Positions 12,055 to 22,638 of a DNA stretch of 64,000 nt are shown here, piece by piece. Each line of letters starts with the position of its first letter. Positions within the stretch are counted from its first letter, which is position 1. Under the pieces are notes generated by a model that had not been told where the DNA came from, ran no database searches, and was given only the letters and a program-made list of their open reading frames with translations. The position numbers were made by a program, and so were the translations under genes. Where the stretch lies: assembly GCF_014905175.1 (NCBI RefSeq), contig NC_057790.1, forward strand, positions 12,736,469 to 12,800,468, read 5' to 3'. The DNA comes from Aphidius gifuensis (taxonomy: Eukaryota; Arthropoda; Insecta; Hymenoptera; Braconidae).

Positions 12055-12408
12055 GGGTGCGTTCCGTGGCTATCCAGTCGATCCAGTCCGTACGTACTTC
12101 AAAATGGCGGAGTTTGGAAATATTTTGATCCTTTGTTGTGGTAGACCTGATTTTTTTCATTTGAAAATAATCTGATCAAATTTGACGTTAGCCAATTTAT
12201 TCGACAGATTTGAAATAATTAAATAGAAACTCTGTCAACTTAAACCTGAAAAAAATAGTAATACTTAATATTTTAAGTTTTTATAAATCTCTGGCCTTCT
12301 CTTTGGCTATAGTGATGTATCATAGTAACTTTTAACATTATTAGAATTTTCATTTTTTTCGTCGCCATTTTGAAGTTCGTACGGACTGGATAGCCACGGA
12401 ACGCACCC
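12055..12408. mobile_element. MITE with GGGTGCGTTCCGTGGCTATCC ends
   Basis: Terminal inverted repeats of about 25 bp begin GGGTGCGTTCCGTGGCTATC at 12055 and end GATAGCCACGGAACGCACCC at 12408. The flanking dinucleotide is AT on both sides. It is about 354 bp with no coding frame. A similar layout, with different ends, is at 18823-19099. Confidence 0.75.
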
Positions 12409-13456
12409 ATCGTCAATATGTGTAAGTGTTACAGTGGCACCAAGAAGACTAGAAAGTCTTTCTAGTCTTCTTGAGTGGCGCATTAGGAGTCAATAGGAGT
12501 AATGACGGCGAGCAGTGGAGGTGGTATTTCTGGCAGGCATTCGCCGTGGAAAGAAACGCCTAACAATTATGTAACAAGCGGTGATCAAATATGTATTGGA
12601 TTATAAATGTGTGACGGAAGTATGGAACTTGACAATTTTTTTTTGTAATTAAGTATTTGTATGTGCGAGGTTGTATGTGGTTCTCCATAAATCAAAAGAA
12701 CACAAAAAAAAAGATTGTCATATCATGAAAATATTCAACCGATGAAAAAAAGACTTCTAGTTTCAATCTCATGCCAGAAAAATTTCTCCGCCATCAATCT
12801 CATGCCGGAGTGATTTCCCCATCATCGATCTCGTGTCGGAGTAATCCCCCCCCCCCCATCGACCAATCTCATGCCGGAGTAATTTCTCCGGAAATGGGCG
12901 AAAAACGGAGTAATGCCGGAGTCATGGCGGAGAAATATTTCTACCAGGGATATGTCGGATTAGTAGATGTAATCCAACCACAAGCAAACCCTATAAAAAC
13001 TTCAAACCTCAGAATAACCTGATTCCAATCCACGAGACTGATTGGGTCATATCGTTGTGGCAACCTCGAAGTAACCGAAATCCAACCGAAGTTATTGAAC
13101 AGTTAAATAACAGTTACAGAAAACTGGTCTTCGGTTCATATAACCTTAGAATAACCATTATACAACGCGGTTAGAGACGGTTGTCTTTGCGCACATTACA
13201 ACCGTCAGGTAACAGTTATCCAACCACGAACAAACCTTAGAAAAACTTAACCCCAAAATAACCCGATTCCAACTGACGAAGGCTAGCGCTTCCTTGCATA
13301 CGCTCCGTGCATACGCTCGGTGTGAAAAGTGAACGAACACACCTCATATATCTCGGGAAAAGATAATTCCAATCCAAGAAATAAGTATTGCATGAAATTG
13401 AATTGCAAGTCATGTTGACAAAAATAAAATAAATATCACAACTATATCTGATTATA
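12409..13456. repeat. CCCTGG-family right end and a ~245-bp tandem duplication
   Basis: An array of CTCATGCCGGAGTAATTTCTCCG words at about 12770-12935 runs into the CCCTGG-family right terminus TATTTCTACCAGGG (ending 12949). No matching left end is visible, so this is a truncated member. From 12972 and again from about 13216 a unit beginning CCAACCAC..CAAACC and containing ATAACC.GATTCCAA is duplicated imperfectly. Short frames here are repeat-derived. Confidence 0.5.
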
Positions 13457-15377
13457 CCCTAGCAGAATTTCCCAACCGAACAGTTTTTAAAAGTGTTCAA
13501 ATTTGGTCGAGTAATCTATTTGATTTGAACTCAGTTGGATTAACCAAATTCAAACCTTTGGAACAAAATCGATTTTTCGCCGGGTTTGTTTTCGGTTTAT
13601 TCTCGGTTCAATTAGGGTTGCCTGTTCAATTTGGGTTTGATTTGTGCAACTTTCAACCGTAATTATCCTTTATTTCCGGTTTATTCACGGTTGGGAAGTT
13701 CTCCCTGGTGAAAATAATATGGCGGATTATGTCATAATATGCCATAATATGCCATAAAATGACAGGAAAATTATGGCATATTATGCCATATTATGGCATA
13801 ATATGACATAATCTGACATCTTCTGTCATTATTACTTTTCAGAATTTGTCGGAAAATGCCGGAATTTCTAAGGTTATTTGGACTTCCGACAAATTCCGAC
13901 AAATTCTTACAAGATTTTTTTTTGAGGATTATGCCATATTATGTCATATTATGACATATTATGACATATTATGACATAATGCGCCATTTTTTAACGTCAA
14001 TTTATGGCATTTTATGTCATAATATGACATAATTTACCATCTTTTTATGGCATTCTATGGCATATTATGGCATATTATGACATAATCCGCCAACTTTTTA
14101 TAGCAATTTATGGCACATTATGTCATAATATGGCATAATCCGCCGCAACTTTTTATGGCATTTTATGGCACCTGGCGAATTTCTGATATTCATTAAACAT
14201 AACTATTTACGTATTATTCATTTTTACTTCTTTCAAACAATTACGGGAAACATTGATTATTTAAATTTTTGTATTATTATATCGTCATATTTTTTGGATA
14301 TGAATATGATGGATCCATATCGTTATCGTATATATAAGAACTAGTTGTGAGATGACCACATGCGAGAAACTTCAAAAAGCAATGTACAAGAAGAAATGTA
14401 AAAAAAATGGTATCACTCAAAAAATTTCTTGCGTAATAATTTAATAACAAAGTCACATAATTAAAACAACGACGTGACCGAGAATAAAATATTATTTACT
14501 AAAAAAACTATTATCAAAATGATTTTGCCATTACAAACTTTTTAGATGTCAGAATATGCCATATTCTGACATATTCTTATATGATTTTTGGATGCCAGAA
14601 TATGACATTTTCTGGCATATGAATTTTGTCGGAATATGTCAGAATATGGCATATTATGACATACTCTGACATATTCTCACATGATTTTTGGATGCCATAA
14701 TATGCCATTTTCTGGCAAATGAATTTTGTCGGAATATGTCAGAATATGGCATATTCTTACATGATTTTTGGATGCCAGAATATGCCATTTTCTGGCAAAT
14801 TAATTTTGTCGGAATATGTCAGAATATGTCATAATATGGCATATTCTGACATATTCTCACATGATTTTTGGATGCCATAATATGCCATTTTCTGGCAAAT
14901 TAATTTTGTCGGAATATGTCAGAATATGTCAGAATATGGCATATTCTTACATGATTTTTGAATGCCAGAATATGCCATTTTCTGGCAAATTAATTTTGTC
15001 GGAATATGTCAGAATATGCCATATTATGACATATTCTGACATATTCTCACATGATTTTTGGATGCCATAATATGCCATTTTCTGGCAAATGAATTTTGTC
15101 GGAATATGTCAGAATATGGCATATTCTTACATGATTTTTGGATGCCAGAATATGCCATTTTCTGGCAAATTAATTTTGTCGGAATATGTCAGAATATGCC
15201 ATATTATGACATATTCTGACATATTCTTACATGATTTTTGGATGCCATAATATGCCATTTTCTGGCAAATGAATTTTGTCGGAATATGGCATATTTTGTC
15301 ATATTATGTCAGATTATGTCATATTATGCCATATTATGACATAATCCGCCAAATTATTTTCACCAGGGCTGTTAGGG
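13457..15377. mobile_element. CCCTARCAGAA-ended TIR element with TA TSD
   Basis: Left end CCCTAGCAGAATTTCCCAAC at 13457; the right end at 15377 is its inverse (...CTGTTAGGG), followed by TA as on the left. Most of its length is the nested CCCTGG element at 13703-15368. The related left-arm copy at 5505-5734 lacks that insertion. Confidence 0.7.
13703..15368. mobile_element. CCCTGG-family element with CAGAATATGGCATA array
   Basis: Ends CCCTGGTGAAAATAATATGG and (inverted) AAATTATTTTCACCAGGG, TSD CT. The left arm carries the empty site (AGAACTTCT region near 5515), so the 2-bp TSD is directly proven. The core is a long array of ATGCCATA/TATGACAT words, then about eight copies of a unit containing GGAATATGTCAGAATATGGC and ACATGATTTTTGGATGCC. 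No coding frame. Confidence 0.85.
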
Positions 15378-16422
15378 TAATTCAACTTTGATATCATGAT
15401 GCATCACCTAGTGATTTGATATTGAATTTAGAAGTCATTCCAGTAGAAACAAAAGGTCCTCCACGAGGTTGATAATATGAGTGGGGTTTACAGAGTTTAA
15501 CAATTTTTTTTTTGGTAGAAATTTTTTTTTTATACTTGAAATACATTAAAAAAAAAAAAAAATCAAGCTCGCCTTCTATTTTTAACGTTGTTTAAAAATC
15601 GTTTTTTTTAACTGGCTTACCTGTGGGCGGGTGACCATTAAGGCTTGTGGCCACTAGCATATTTTTTCGACCACGTTCTATGCCATAGTACTATGGAAGA
15701 AAAAGTTCACACATAACGGCTATAGGGCGGCGTTTTAATCGTTTCTTGAAATTGTTTCAGCTGTATCAACTTGCTTAGAAACACATAAAAAATAAATAAA
15801 AATATAAGCTTTCTTATTTGTTGACAATTTGATATTTTGACAGTTAATCATTATATATATGTACTATACATGTGTAAATAGGGTTACCATATCTCGAAAA
15901 AGCCAAATCAGGACATTTTCCTCCCACTCCAAAATTTTACCCCCTCCACCTATAAATTTATGTTTTAAGTAGATAATTATAACAATTCATTTATTTTGAT
16001 TATATGTTATTTATTCATTTGTTTTCTTTTAATTATTCAATAATTATTCATCAAAATTACACAAACGATAGAAAAATTTTTACAGTAGTTAATTTGTTCT
16101 AAATTAATTCATCAAAAATTAATTGGTGAGCGAAATCCTTTCGTTAGGCTTTTTTGTTATAGCTTTTAAGTTGTTAAATTAATAATTATTTAAACAAACT
16201 GAAAGCTATGAGAAAAATGGCTAAGGAAGGAAGTTGCTTACCAATTAATTTTTGAAGAATTAATTTGCTAAAGAAAATAATTATGAGCTACATCCTTTTC
16301 TTAGCAACTTGACAATATATCTTTTTATTTATTCAAACAAATTAAAAGCTATAGGAAAAATGGCTAAGAAATAGATGTTGCTTACCAATTAATTGTCAAT
16401 AGCCTTTTATCTATTTAAACAA

Positions 16423-16749
16423 CCCTGGTGGAAAAAATCTCTCCGGATTTCGACGTAATTGAGACTTCCAGAGATATTTATGGAGTAATCTCCAGACTAT
16501 TTTCATAATATCTCCGGATTTTTGCGGAATTTTCGCTTAAAAAAAACCAACAAAAAAAATAGAAAAATCAATAAAAGAACCAGAAATAAAAGTTTACATC
16601 CGAAATATAAAAACCGAATTTTCTTCCAAGAAAATCCGGAGAAAATCCGAATAAATTCCGGATTAATATCTCCGGTAGTCTCAATTGTGAATTGCGTAGA
16701 AAATTCGGAGAAATCCGGAAAAAATCCGGATAAATTATTTCTACCAGGG
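16423..16749. mobile_element. CCCTGG-family MITE with TCCGGATTT array, right-arm copy
   Basis: Inverted copy of 3973-4300: CCCTGGTGGAAAAAATC at 16423 and TTATTTCTACCAGGG ending at 16749, flanked by AA on both sides. It shared its insertion with the left-arm copy before the arm duplicated. Confidence 0.8.
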
Positions 16750-17208
16750 AAATTGAAAGCTATAGAAAAAATGGCTAAGGAAAGGATGTTGCTTACCAAT
16801 TAATTTTTGAAGAATCAATTTAGCTAAAAAAATTAACTGGCAAGCCACATCCTTTCTTTAGCCATTTGTTAATAGCTTTTTATTTATTTAAACAAATTAT
16901 AAGCTGTAGGAAAAATGGCTAAGGGAAGGATGTGGCTTACTTATTCATTTTTAAAAAATTAATTTAGCTAAAGAAATTAAGTGGCAAGCCACAAAATTTA
17001 CAAAAATAAAAGAAGGGTTGCCTACGCTATAGAAATTTTGCATCGGGCCCTCTATACTCGATAGGACGAGGTACATATTCTGCACGCCATTTTAATTTCA
17101 ATAATTAGAGGTATTCAAGAGTCTATCATAGTTAGCGTAAATGATAAATTCTATACTATATTTATTAAAAAAAAAAATTATAATAAAAAAAAAATTTTAA
17201 AAATTGTG

Positions 17209-18012
17209 CCCTAGCGGAAGAGTCATTAATGACATGGGCGCTTATTCAATAGCAAATTAATAGCAAGTCAATAGCAAAAAGAATTATGGCGGGATAAAGC
17301 ATTTATTATCTACATATTGGAAAAAATTAAAATGTTCTATCATTTGTGATTCGATGTTATTTCAATACGATAGCGAAGAATGATGTTGGGCTTTAAACAG
17401 TAAGCCTGAAGCAGCGCAGTTTTGTTTTGGTATTTATAATGGAATGCATGAAACATCATCATTTCAGCTAGTTATGTTATAAACGTACAAAATACGATAT
17501 TTATCATTGCTATTGTTTAATTGTTTATTATATTGTTTTTTTAAAAGTTTTTAACAACAATACATAAAATTAAAAAAACAATATAATAAACAATTAAACA
17601 AGAGCAATGATAAATATCGTATTTTGTACTTTTTTTTTTTTTGCTATTAACTAGCTATTGACTAGCTATTGAGTGGATGTTTCATGTCATTCCATTCTCG
17701 CGGTAAGTTTCCATAAATTACCAAAACTCAGACAACAACGAATGACAGCTCGGACATAACCTAAAAAAATTTAACATCATTCTTCGCTATCATTATTGAG
17801 AAATGACATCGAATCACGCTATAATAATGTGATAGGAACATTGTTAATTTTTTCCTTAATTTATGTAGATCAATTTAATATGTTTAGTGTAATGTAGAGC
17901 CTTTGTAATCCATAATTCTTTTTGCTATTGACTTGCTATTAATTTGCTATTGAATAAGCGCCCATGTTATTAACAAGTCGCTATCGAACTGTTGTTGAGT
18001 GTTCCGCTAGGG
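17209..18012. mobile_element. CCCTAGCGG-ended element, 804 bp, TG TSD
   Basis: Ends CCCTAGCGGAAGAGTCATTA and (inverted) GTTCCGCTAGGG, flanked by TG on both sides. The left arm near 3505-3520 holds the uninterrupted site (ACTTGTTCACAATTTTT), proving insertion and a 2-bp TSD. Inner long inverted repeats include GGGCGCTTATTCAATAGCAA and its complement, with TTGCTATTGACTTGC words. No coding frame. The larger element at 43401-45478 has the same ends. Confidence 0.85.
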
Positions 18013-18117
18013 TGAACAAGTCTCAAAAATCAGGACATTTGACAAATCAGGACCGTATCAGGACAAGCCAATCAAAATCAGGACATGTCCTGCTAAATCA
18101 GGACGCATGGTAACCCT

Positions 18118-18822
18118 ATATACATCCATAATTATAGAATTTTTTTATCGCTCTATTTTTTTCTGTTCTTTTTATGTATTTTTCATTTGTATCGTCTATA
18201 TACAATATTGTATGTTGTAACCATATTTATATGACTGAAATGATAAATTATTATTGAAACCTTGTTATTTATGCATATTTTCAGATTATTTTCAATATAA
18301 ACGAATTTATATGGTCATTTTTTTACTGTGATATATAATCATATAATTAACCACTAACAAACCGCTAACCAACCACAAATAAACTGAGTTGAATTAACCG
18401 CTAACGAACCACTAACAAACTCTAAATAAACTATGAGTAAACCATAAATGCTGACCAGAAAAGTAAGTTTCTGGTTAGTTTTTGGTTAGTTATTTCAATC
18501 TAAAATATTTGGGTTTGAACAAGGTTTATCAACGGTCAATTAACGGTTAGTTCTACTTTGTTTATATTTAGGTTTAAAAATGGTTTGTTTGCGGTTTTTT
18601 TTGCGCACATTCCAACCTTGAGACGACCGTTTAAAAACGGTTCATAAGGGGTTGGGTCGTACCGTTAGGGCCGCCATTGGAAAAAGAAGCTCTAATGAGA
18701 TCATCCTGTGAATACGGGTGCAGGCACGGTCCATTGTACCGGTAATGGTAGACAGCTACAGTAGCAGGATGTCCATGTAAATCCGCAGTAAGCAAGGTCC
18801 CTAGAATGATTCCCAATATACA
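18118..18822. other. No gene seen; AACC-word repeats and partial MITE
   Basis: Contains AACCACTAACAAACCGC-type words between about 18350 and 18640 and a partial copy of the 150-bp CACCCGTATTC MITE at about 18660-18735. A 76-codon minus-strand frame here has no recognisable domain. Confidence 0.45.
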
Positions 18823-19099
18823 GGGGTACGTTCCAAAACCTGGTTCGATTCGGTATATCAAGATGGCAGCGATTCAAATCAAATTTATGAAAATTTTAAA
18901 CACCTCTATAAACTTTTCTATATTAGTGTCAGTTGATGTATTTTTAGTAGAGGAAGGAGAATAATGTTAGTTAGTTATTTTTTATTCTCATCAATAATAA
19001 GTGATTAACTTATTATTGCGATAAAAAAAATGGCAAAAAAAACACTGAAATCCGCCATCTTGATATACCGAACCGAACGAAGGTTTTGGAACGTACCCC
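18823..19099. mobile_element. MITE with GGGGTACGTTCCAAAACCT ends
   Basis: Inverted termini GGGGTACGTTCCAAAACCT (18823) and AGGTTTTGGAACGTACCCC (19099), extended by a second paired block, GGTATATCAAGATGGC. It is 277 bp, with no coding frame and no clear TSD. Confidence 0.75.
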
Positions 19100-19114
19100 A
19101 AGTCATCCGAAGTA

Positions 19115-19289
19115 AAGGCGTGTGGCCACTAGCATAGTTTTTCGACCAAGTTCTATGCCATAGTCCATTTATTACCAGAAACAACTGACTTTTTCAGTGA
19201 TAACTGGGAATAATCTAGATGTTTCTGGTAATAAATGGACTATGGCATAGAACTTGTTCGAAAAACTATGCTAGTGGCCACACGCCTTA
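19115..19289. mobile_element. MITE family A, short internally deleted copy
   Basis: Complete 175-bp foldback: AAGGCGTGTGGCCACTAGCA at the left and its inverse at the right, with a second paired block around ATGCCATAGTCCATTTATTA. It shows that both termini of family A can exist with almost no interior. Confidence 0.8.
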
Positions 19290-19396
19290 AAATCGTCGAT
19301 ATCCCCAATATGGCGGAGCCGCGCAAATTCAAACTGCTACGGCGTCAAGTTATATGAATTGCAGTCACAAAATGAATGATTAAAATTTTTTTTGAA

Positions 19397-20170
19397 TCTG
19401 TAATCATCATAAATGATCTGGTCTAAATCTGTAAGAATCTGGCAGAATCTGCAAGAATCTGGCAGAATCTGTGAGAATCTGCCTGAATCTGCCAGAATCT
19501 GTAAGAATCGGTAAGAATCGGTAAGAATCTGTCATAATCTGCCAGAATCTGTAAGAATCTGCCAGACTATTTTTACGAAAAAATTCTAAAAAAAAAAAAA
19601 TTCTGGACGAATTATTGTGGTTATTACAAACATCACGGTAAGGTATCAAGAAACTTCAATCTCGAAGCGTTGCATTTTTTTTTTTAAACTTGAATATGTT
19701 TTTATAAATTTTTATAAGTATCATAATCTCAGTTCCTATATATGTGAATTAACTCTGACCTGAGCACATGTGAGAATCGTTGAATAACAACTAACGTAAA
19801 ATAATGATAAATGAGCTATAAAAGAATAAATTATAACATACTAATAGTTCGATGACGACTTGATGTCTCCTAATCAGTTGTATTAATTCAAAAAAATCAA
19901 TTTATTGAAAAAAAAACAATATTTATAAATTGAACTGGCAGAATCTGGCAGACTGTTGGAAATCAAATATGTGGCTGACAGAATCTGGCAGAATCTAGCA
20001 GACTGCTAGATCGAGTATTTGGCTGGCAAAATCTGAAAGAATCTGGAATAATCTGGCAGACTGTTGAAAGCCGAATATTTGGCTGGCAGAATCTGGCAGA
20101 ATCTGCCAGATTTTTTCATTTTTTGTCGAATTTTGCAGAATCTAACAGAATCTGCCAGATTTTTTGATGT
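19397..20170. repeat. AGAATCTGGC tandem array block
   Basis: Dozens of AGAATCTGGC/AGAATCTGTA words in a roughly 10-11 bp rhythm, with a non-repetitive spacer (19565-19920) that is nearly identical to 31985-32345 inside the CCCTGG element at 31859-32641. The CCCTGG termini are not visible here, so this is a relative that has lost its ends. Frames reading SDSYRF-type repeats are not genes. Confidence 0.7.
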
Positions 20171-21110
20171 GTAAACATCTTTAGGCGCGGATTGGGTATG
20201 GAGTAAAAGGAAAAAAATTGAGTTTAGACGTCAGATCCGGTAGTGGATCTGGGCAGGACTCCATTTTCTGTCAGTCTACATTGCACCATGCAGCGCCATG
20301 GTAATCGGTCAGTAACCGTTACCATCGGGCGTTCTGTAGTATAGATGAATTTAAATGCGAGTATTTATATATTTATTTATTTATTGTTATATATATACCG
20401 TTGTATATATTAATATACAAGTATTTTATTTTTATTTATTGGTTATGCTTGCATTTGTTAGGCGAAGTAAAGTTCATATTGTACATATATAATATATTTT
20501 CATTTACATTAATTTACAAGATTATCATTGTAAGATTAGTTTATTAATATACTATTGTTTATATAAAATAATATTTCCTAAACTAAAAACAAAATATTGA
20601 ATTATTATTCAATAATGACTAATTTCATGTTTTAAAAAAAGAGAAATAGGCATTGATGTGTTAGTTTGAAAAAGAAAATTATTATTGTAATTGTACAATA
20701 ATTTTACAATATAATTTATTTATACTTTTTTAATCAAAGTAAAGAAAAAATGGTATACTTGCTAAATATATATACCCATATTTATAATTATTAAGTTTAT
20801 TATAGTGAATTTAAAAAAGGTACTTTTTAGTTTAAAAAATAATTTTTCATTTAAACTAAAAAGTACCTTTTTTTTTAATAAGTATAATATATTACGTATA
20901 AAAAAACACAGTGATATTCAAAGTTTCAATATCGATATTATGAGGATCTAACTATGTATTATATTCCATCTGCCGATATTTATTGATTTCCAATTATTCA
21001 CGTTCGTTTAACATACTAAATGCGAAATAGTGTTTGTAGAATATAATTTGGGAACTGAACTATCGAGGTGCTGTAATGTATAGGTACACGGTGTATAAAA
21101 GTGAAGACGT
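20171..21110. other. No gene seen; one strong hairpin
   Basis: AT-rich. At about 20813-20876 a near-perfect inverted repeat with arms of about 24 bp (GGTACTTTTTAGTTTAAA and its inverse) surrounds a loop of about 13 nt. No coding frame or RNA gene. Confidence 0.5.
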
Positions 21111-22247
21111 CCCTGGTGGAAATATTTCTCCGAATTTTCTACGAATTTTCTACGAACTCTCTTCGAACTTTAACGAATTTTCTACGAATTATTACGAATT
21201 TACTACGAACTTTAACGAATTATTACGAATTTCTACGAAATTGACCCATGCGGAGAAAAAGTTCTGAAACATCTTCGAAAGATTTCTGCGTAATCTTTAC
21301 CACTCGAGTGGTGGAAATATTTCTTCGAATTTCTACGAACTCTAAACGAACTTTCGACAAACTTCAACGAATTTTCTACGAACTTTAACGAATTATTACG
21401 AATTTCTAGGAAATTGACCCATGCTGAGAAAAAGTTCTGAAACATCTTCGAAAGATTTCTGCGTAATCTTTACCACTCCCCTCGTAGAAATATTTCTTCG
21501 AATTTCTACGAACTCTCAACGAACTTTCGACGAACTTCAACGAATTTTCTACGAACTTTAACGATTTTTCAACGAACTTTAACGAATTTTCAACGAACTT
21601 TAACGAATTTTCAACGAACTTTAACGAATTTCTACGAAATCGTCCCTTGTTGGAAAAAAATTTTAAGATATACTCGGAATATATTAAGAGATCGATCTCT
21701 TCGTATACCCTTTACCTATGCCTCTGATTCGGAAAAACTTTCTCCGATGATCTAAAAGATTTCAACGAATTATATGATCTATTAAATATTTGTTATCGGA
21801 TCATATACTTTGAATAAATTTTGTTCCGAATCAGACGAGAGTTTTGAAGAATATTCTTTCGATTACTTAACCAAACGACATATTCTTCATTTGGTTGTAA
21901 TAATTCAGAGAAATTACTTCGAAACTCTCGACTGATTCGAAAAAAATTTCTTTGAATTTTACGGGTCTTGAGAAATTTTACTGAATTAGACGAATGGCGT
22001 TTGGTAATTCGGAAAAACTGATGACTCAACCAGGCAAATACTTGTGATTGTTGTAGGAATTTTCTTAGAATGTATAACATTAATTTTATTAAGAAACAAT
22101 CCAAGGATGACTGTACAACATATTTTTTTTCTTCTACATAAAAGTTATGTTTTAAGCCTTATTTTCTATTATAATATCCTTCTCAATTTTCACGGTTTAA
22201 ATCTCTTTCTTTTTCCCGTATGTTTTTACCATCATGTATTTGTTTCT

Positions 22248-22595
22248 CTATTTGTCAACTGAATTCTTGGATGTATTTTCCGTGACTTCTTCAGATTTTT
22301 TTTCTTTACTCTTTGATTTATTTTTCCCTACTTTATTAGCACAATCGATACAGCGACTTGCATGTGTATTAAACTCTTGGAGTTCTATTTTTCTTGCTTC
22401 TCTCCCATATGTTTTAGCTCTAAGCCACTCTGAAAAAATGCCTTTGGCCTTGTCCAATTTTTCTGGTGTCAAAACTTTTTTGTTGACACCTCGAGTTGGT
22501 CGGATGATTCTGTCCTGCAATTCTTCATTTGTCCATAATGATTTAGTTATCGCTTTCGCACAATCACCTGGTTTTTTGATGTTTATCACCTGGTT
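22248..22595 (-). CDS. BEN-like domain protein, terminal exon
   Basis: Minus-strand frame of 113 codons, apparently entered through an acceptor (ATAAACCAG|GTG) and ending at a stop at 22248. Residues 8-55 read DCAKAITKSLWTNEEL... then a Pro/Thr-rich joint and LTPEKLDKAKGIFSEWL. That is the pattern I associate with the C-terminal half of BEN domains, which bind DNA or mediate chromatin contacts. After it come CIDCANK and a Lys/Ser/Glu-rich tail. I could not find the upstream exon, which would have to overlap the transposase gene on the other strand. It may be the element's second gene or a captured fragment. The identification rests on pattern recognition only. Confidence 0.45.
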   Translation of the reverse strand, partial: NQVINIKKPGDCAKAITKSLWTNEELQDRIIRPTRGVNKKVLTPEKLDKAKGIFSEWLRAKTYGREARKIELQEFNTHASRCIDCANKVGKNKSKSKEKKSEEVTENTSKNSVDK

Positions 22596-22638
22596 TATAG
22601 AATAGTGTTAAGATTACCTCTGCTTATTAATAAAACGA

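Larger units (their letters stand above)
13478..18117. repeat. Right arm of a large inverted duplication
   Basis: Reverse complement of 3411-5734, expanded by nested insertions (13703-15368 and 17209-18012). The match ends abruptly at 18117, the terminus of the AGGGTTACCA element. The sequence beyond it (ATATACATCC) has no counterpart left of 3411 and no ATTTACACAT duplication. Confidence 0.85.
15880..18117. mobile_element. AGGGTTACCA-ended TIR element, inverted right-arm copy
   Basis: Inverted copy of 3411-4849 with the same termini. It contains its own copy of the TCCGGATTT CCCTGG element and an extra CCCTAGCGG insertion. The 10-bp TSD survives only on the inner side (ATGTGTAAAT before 15880). 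Confidence 0.75.
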
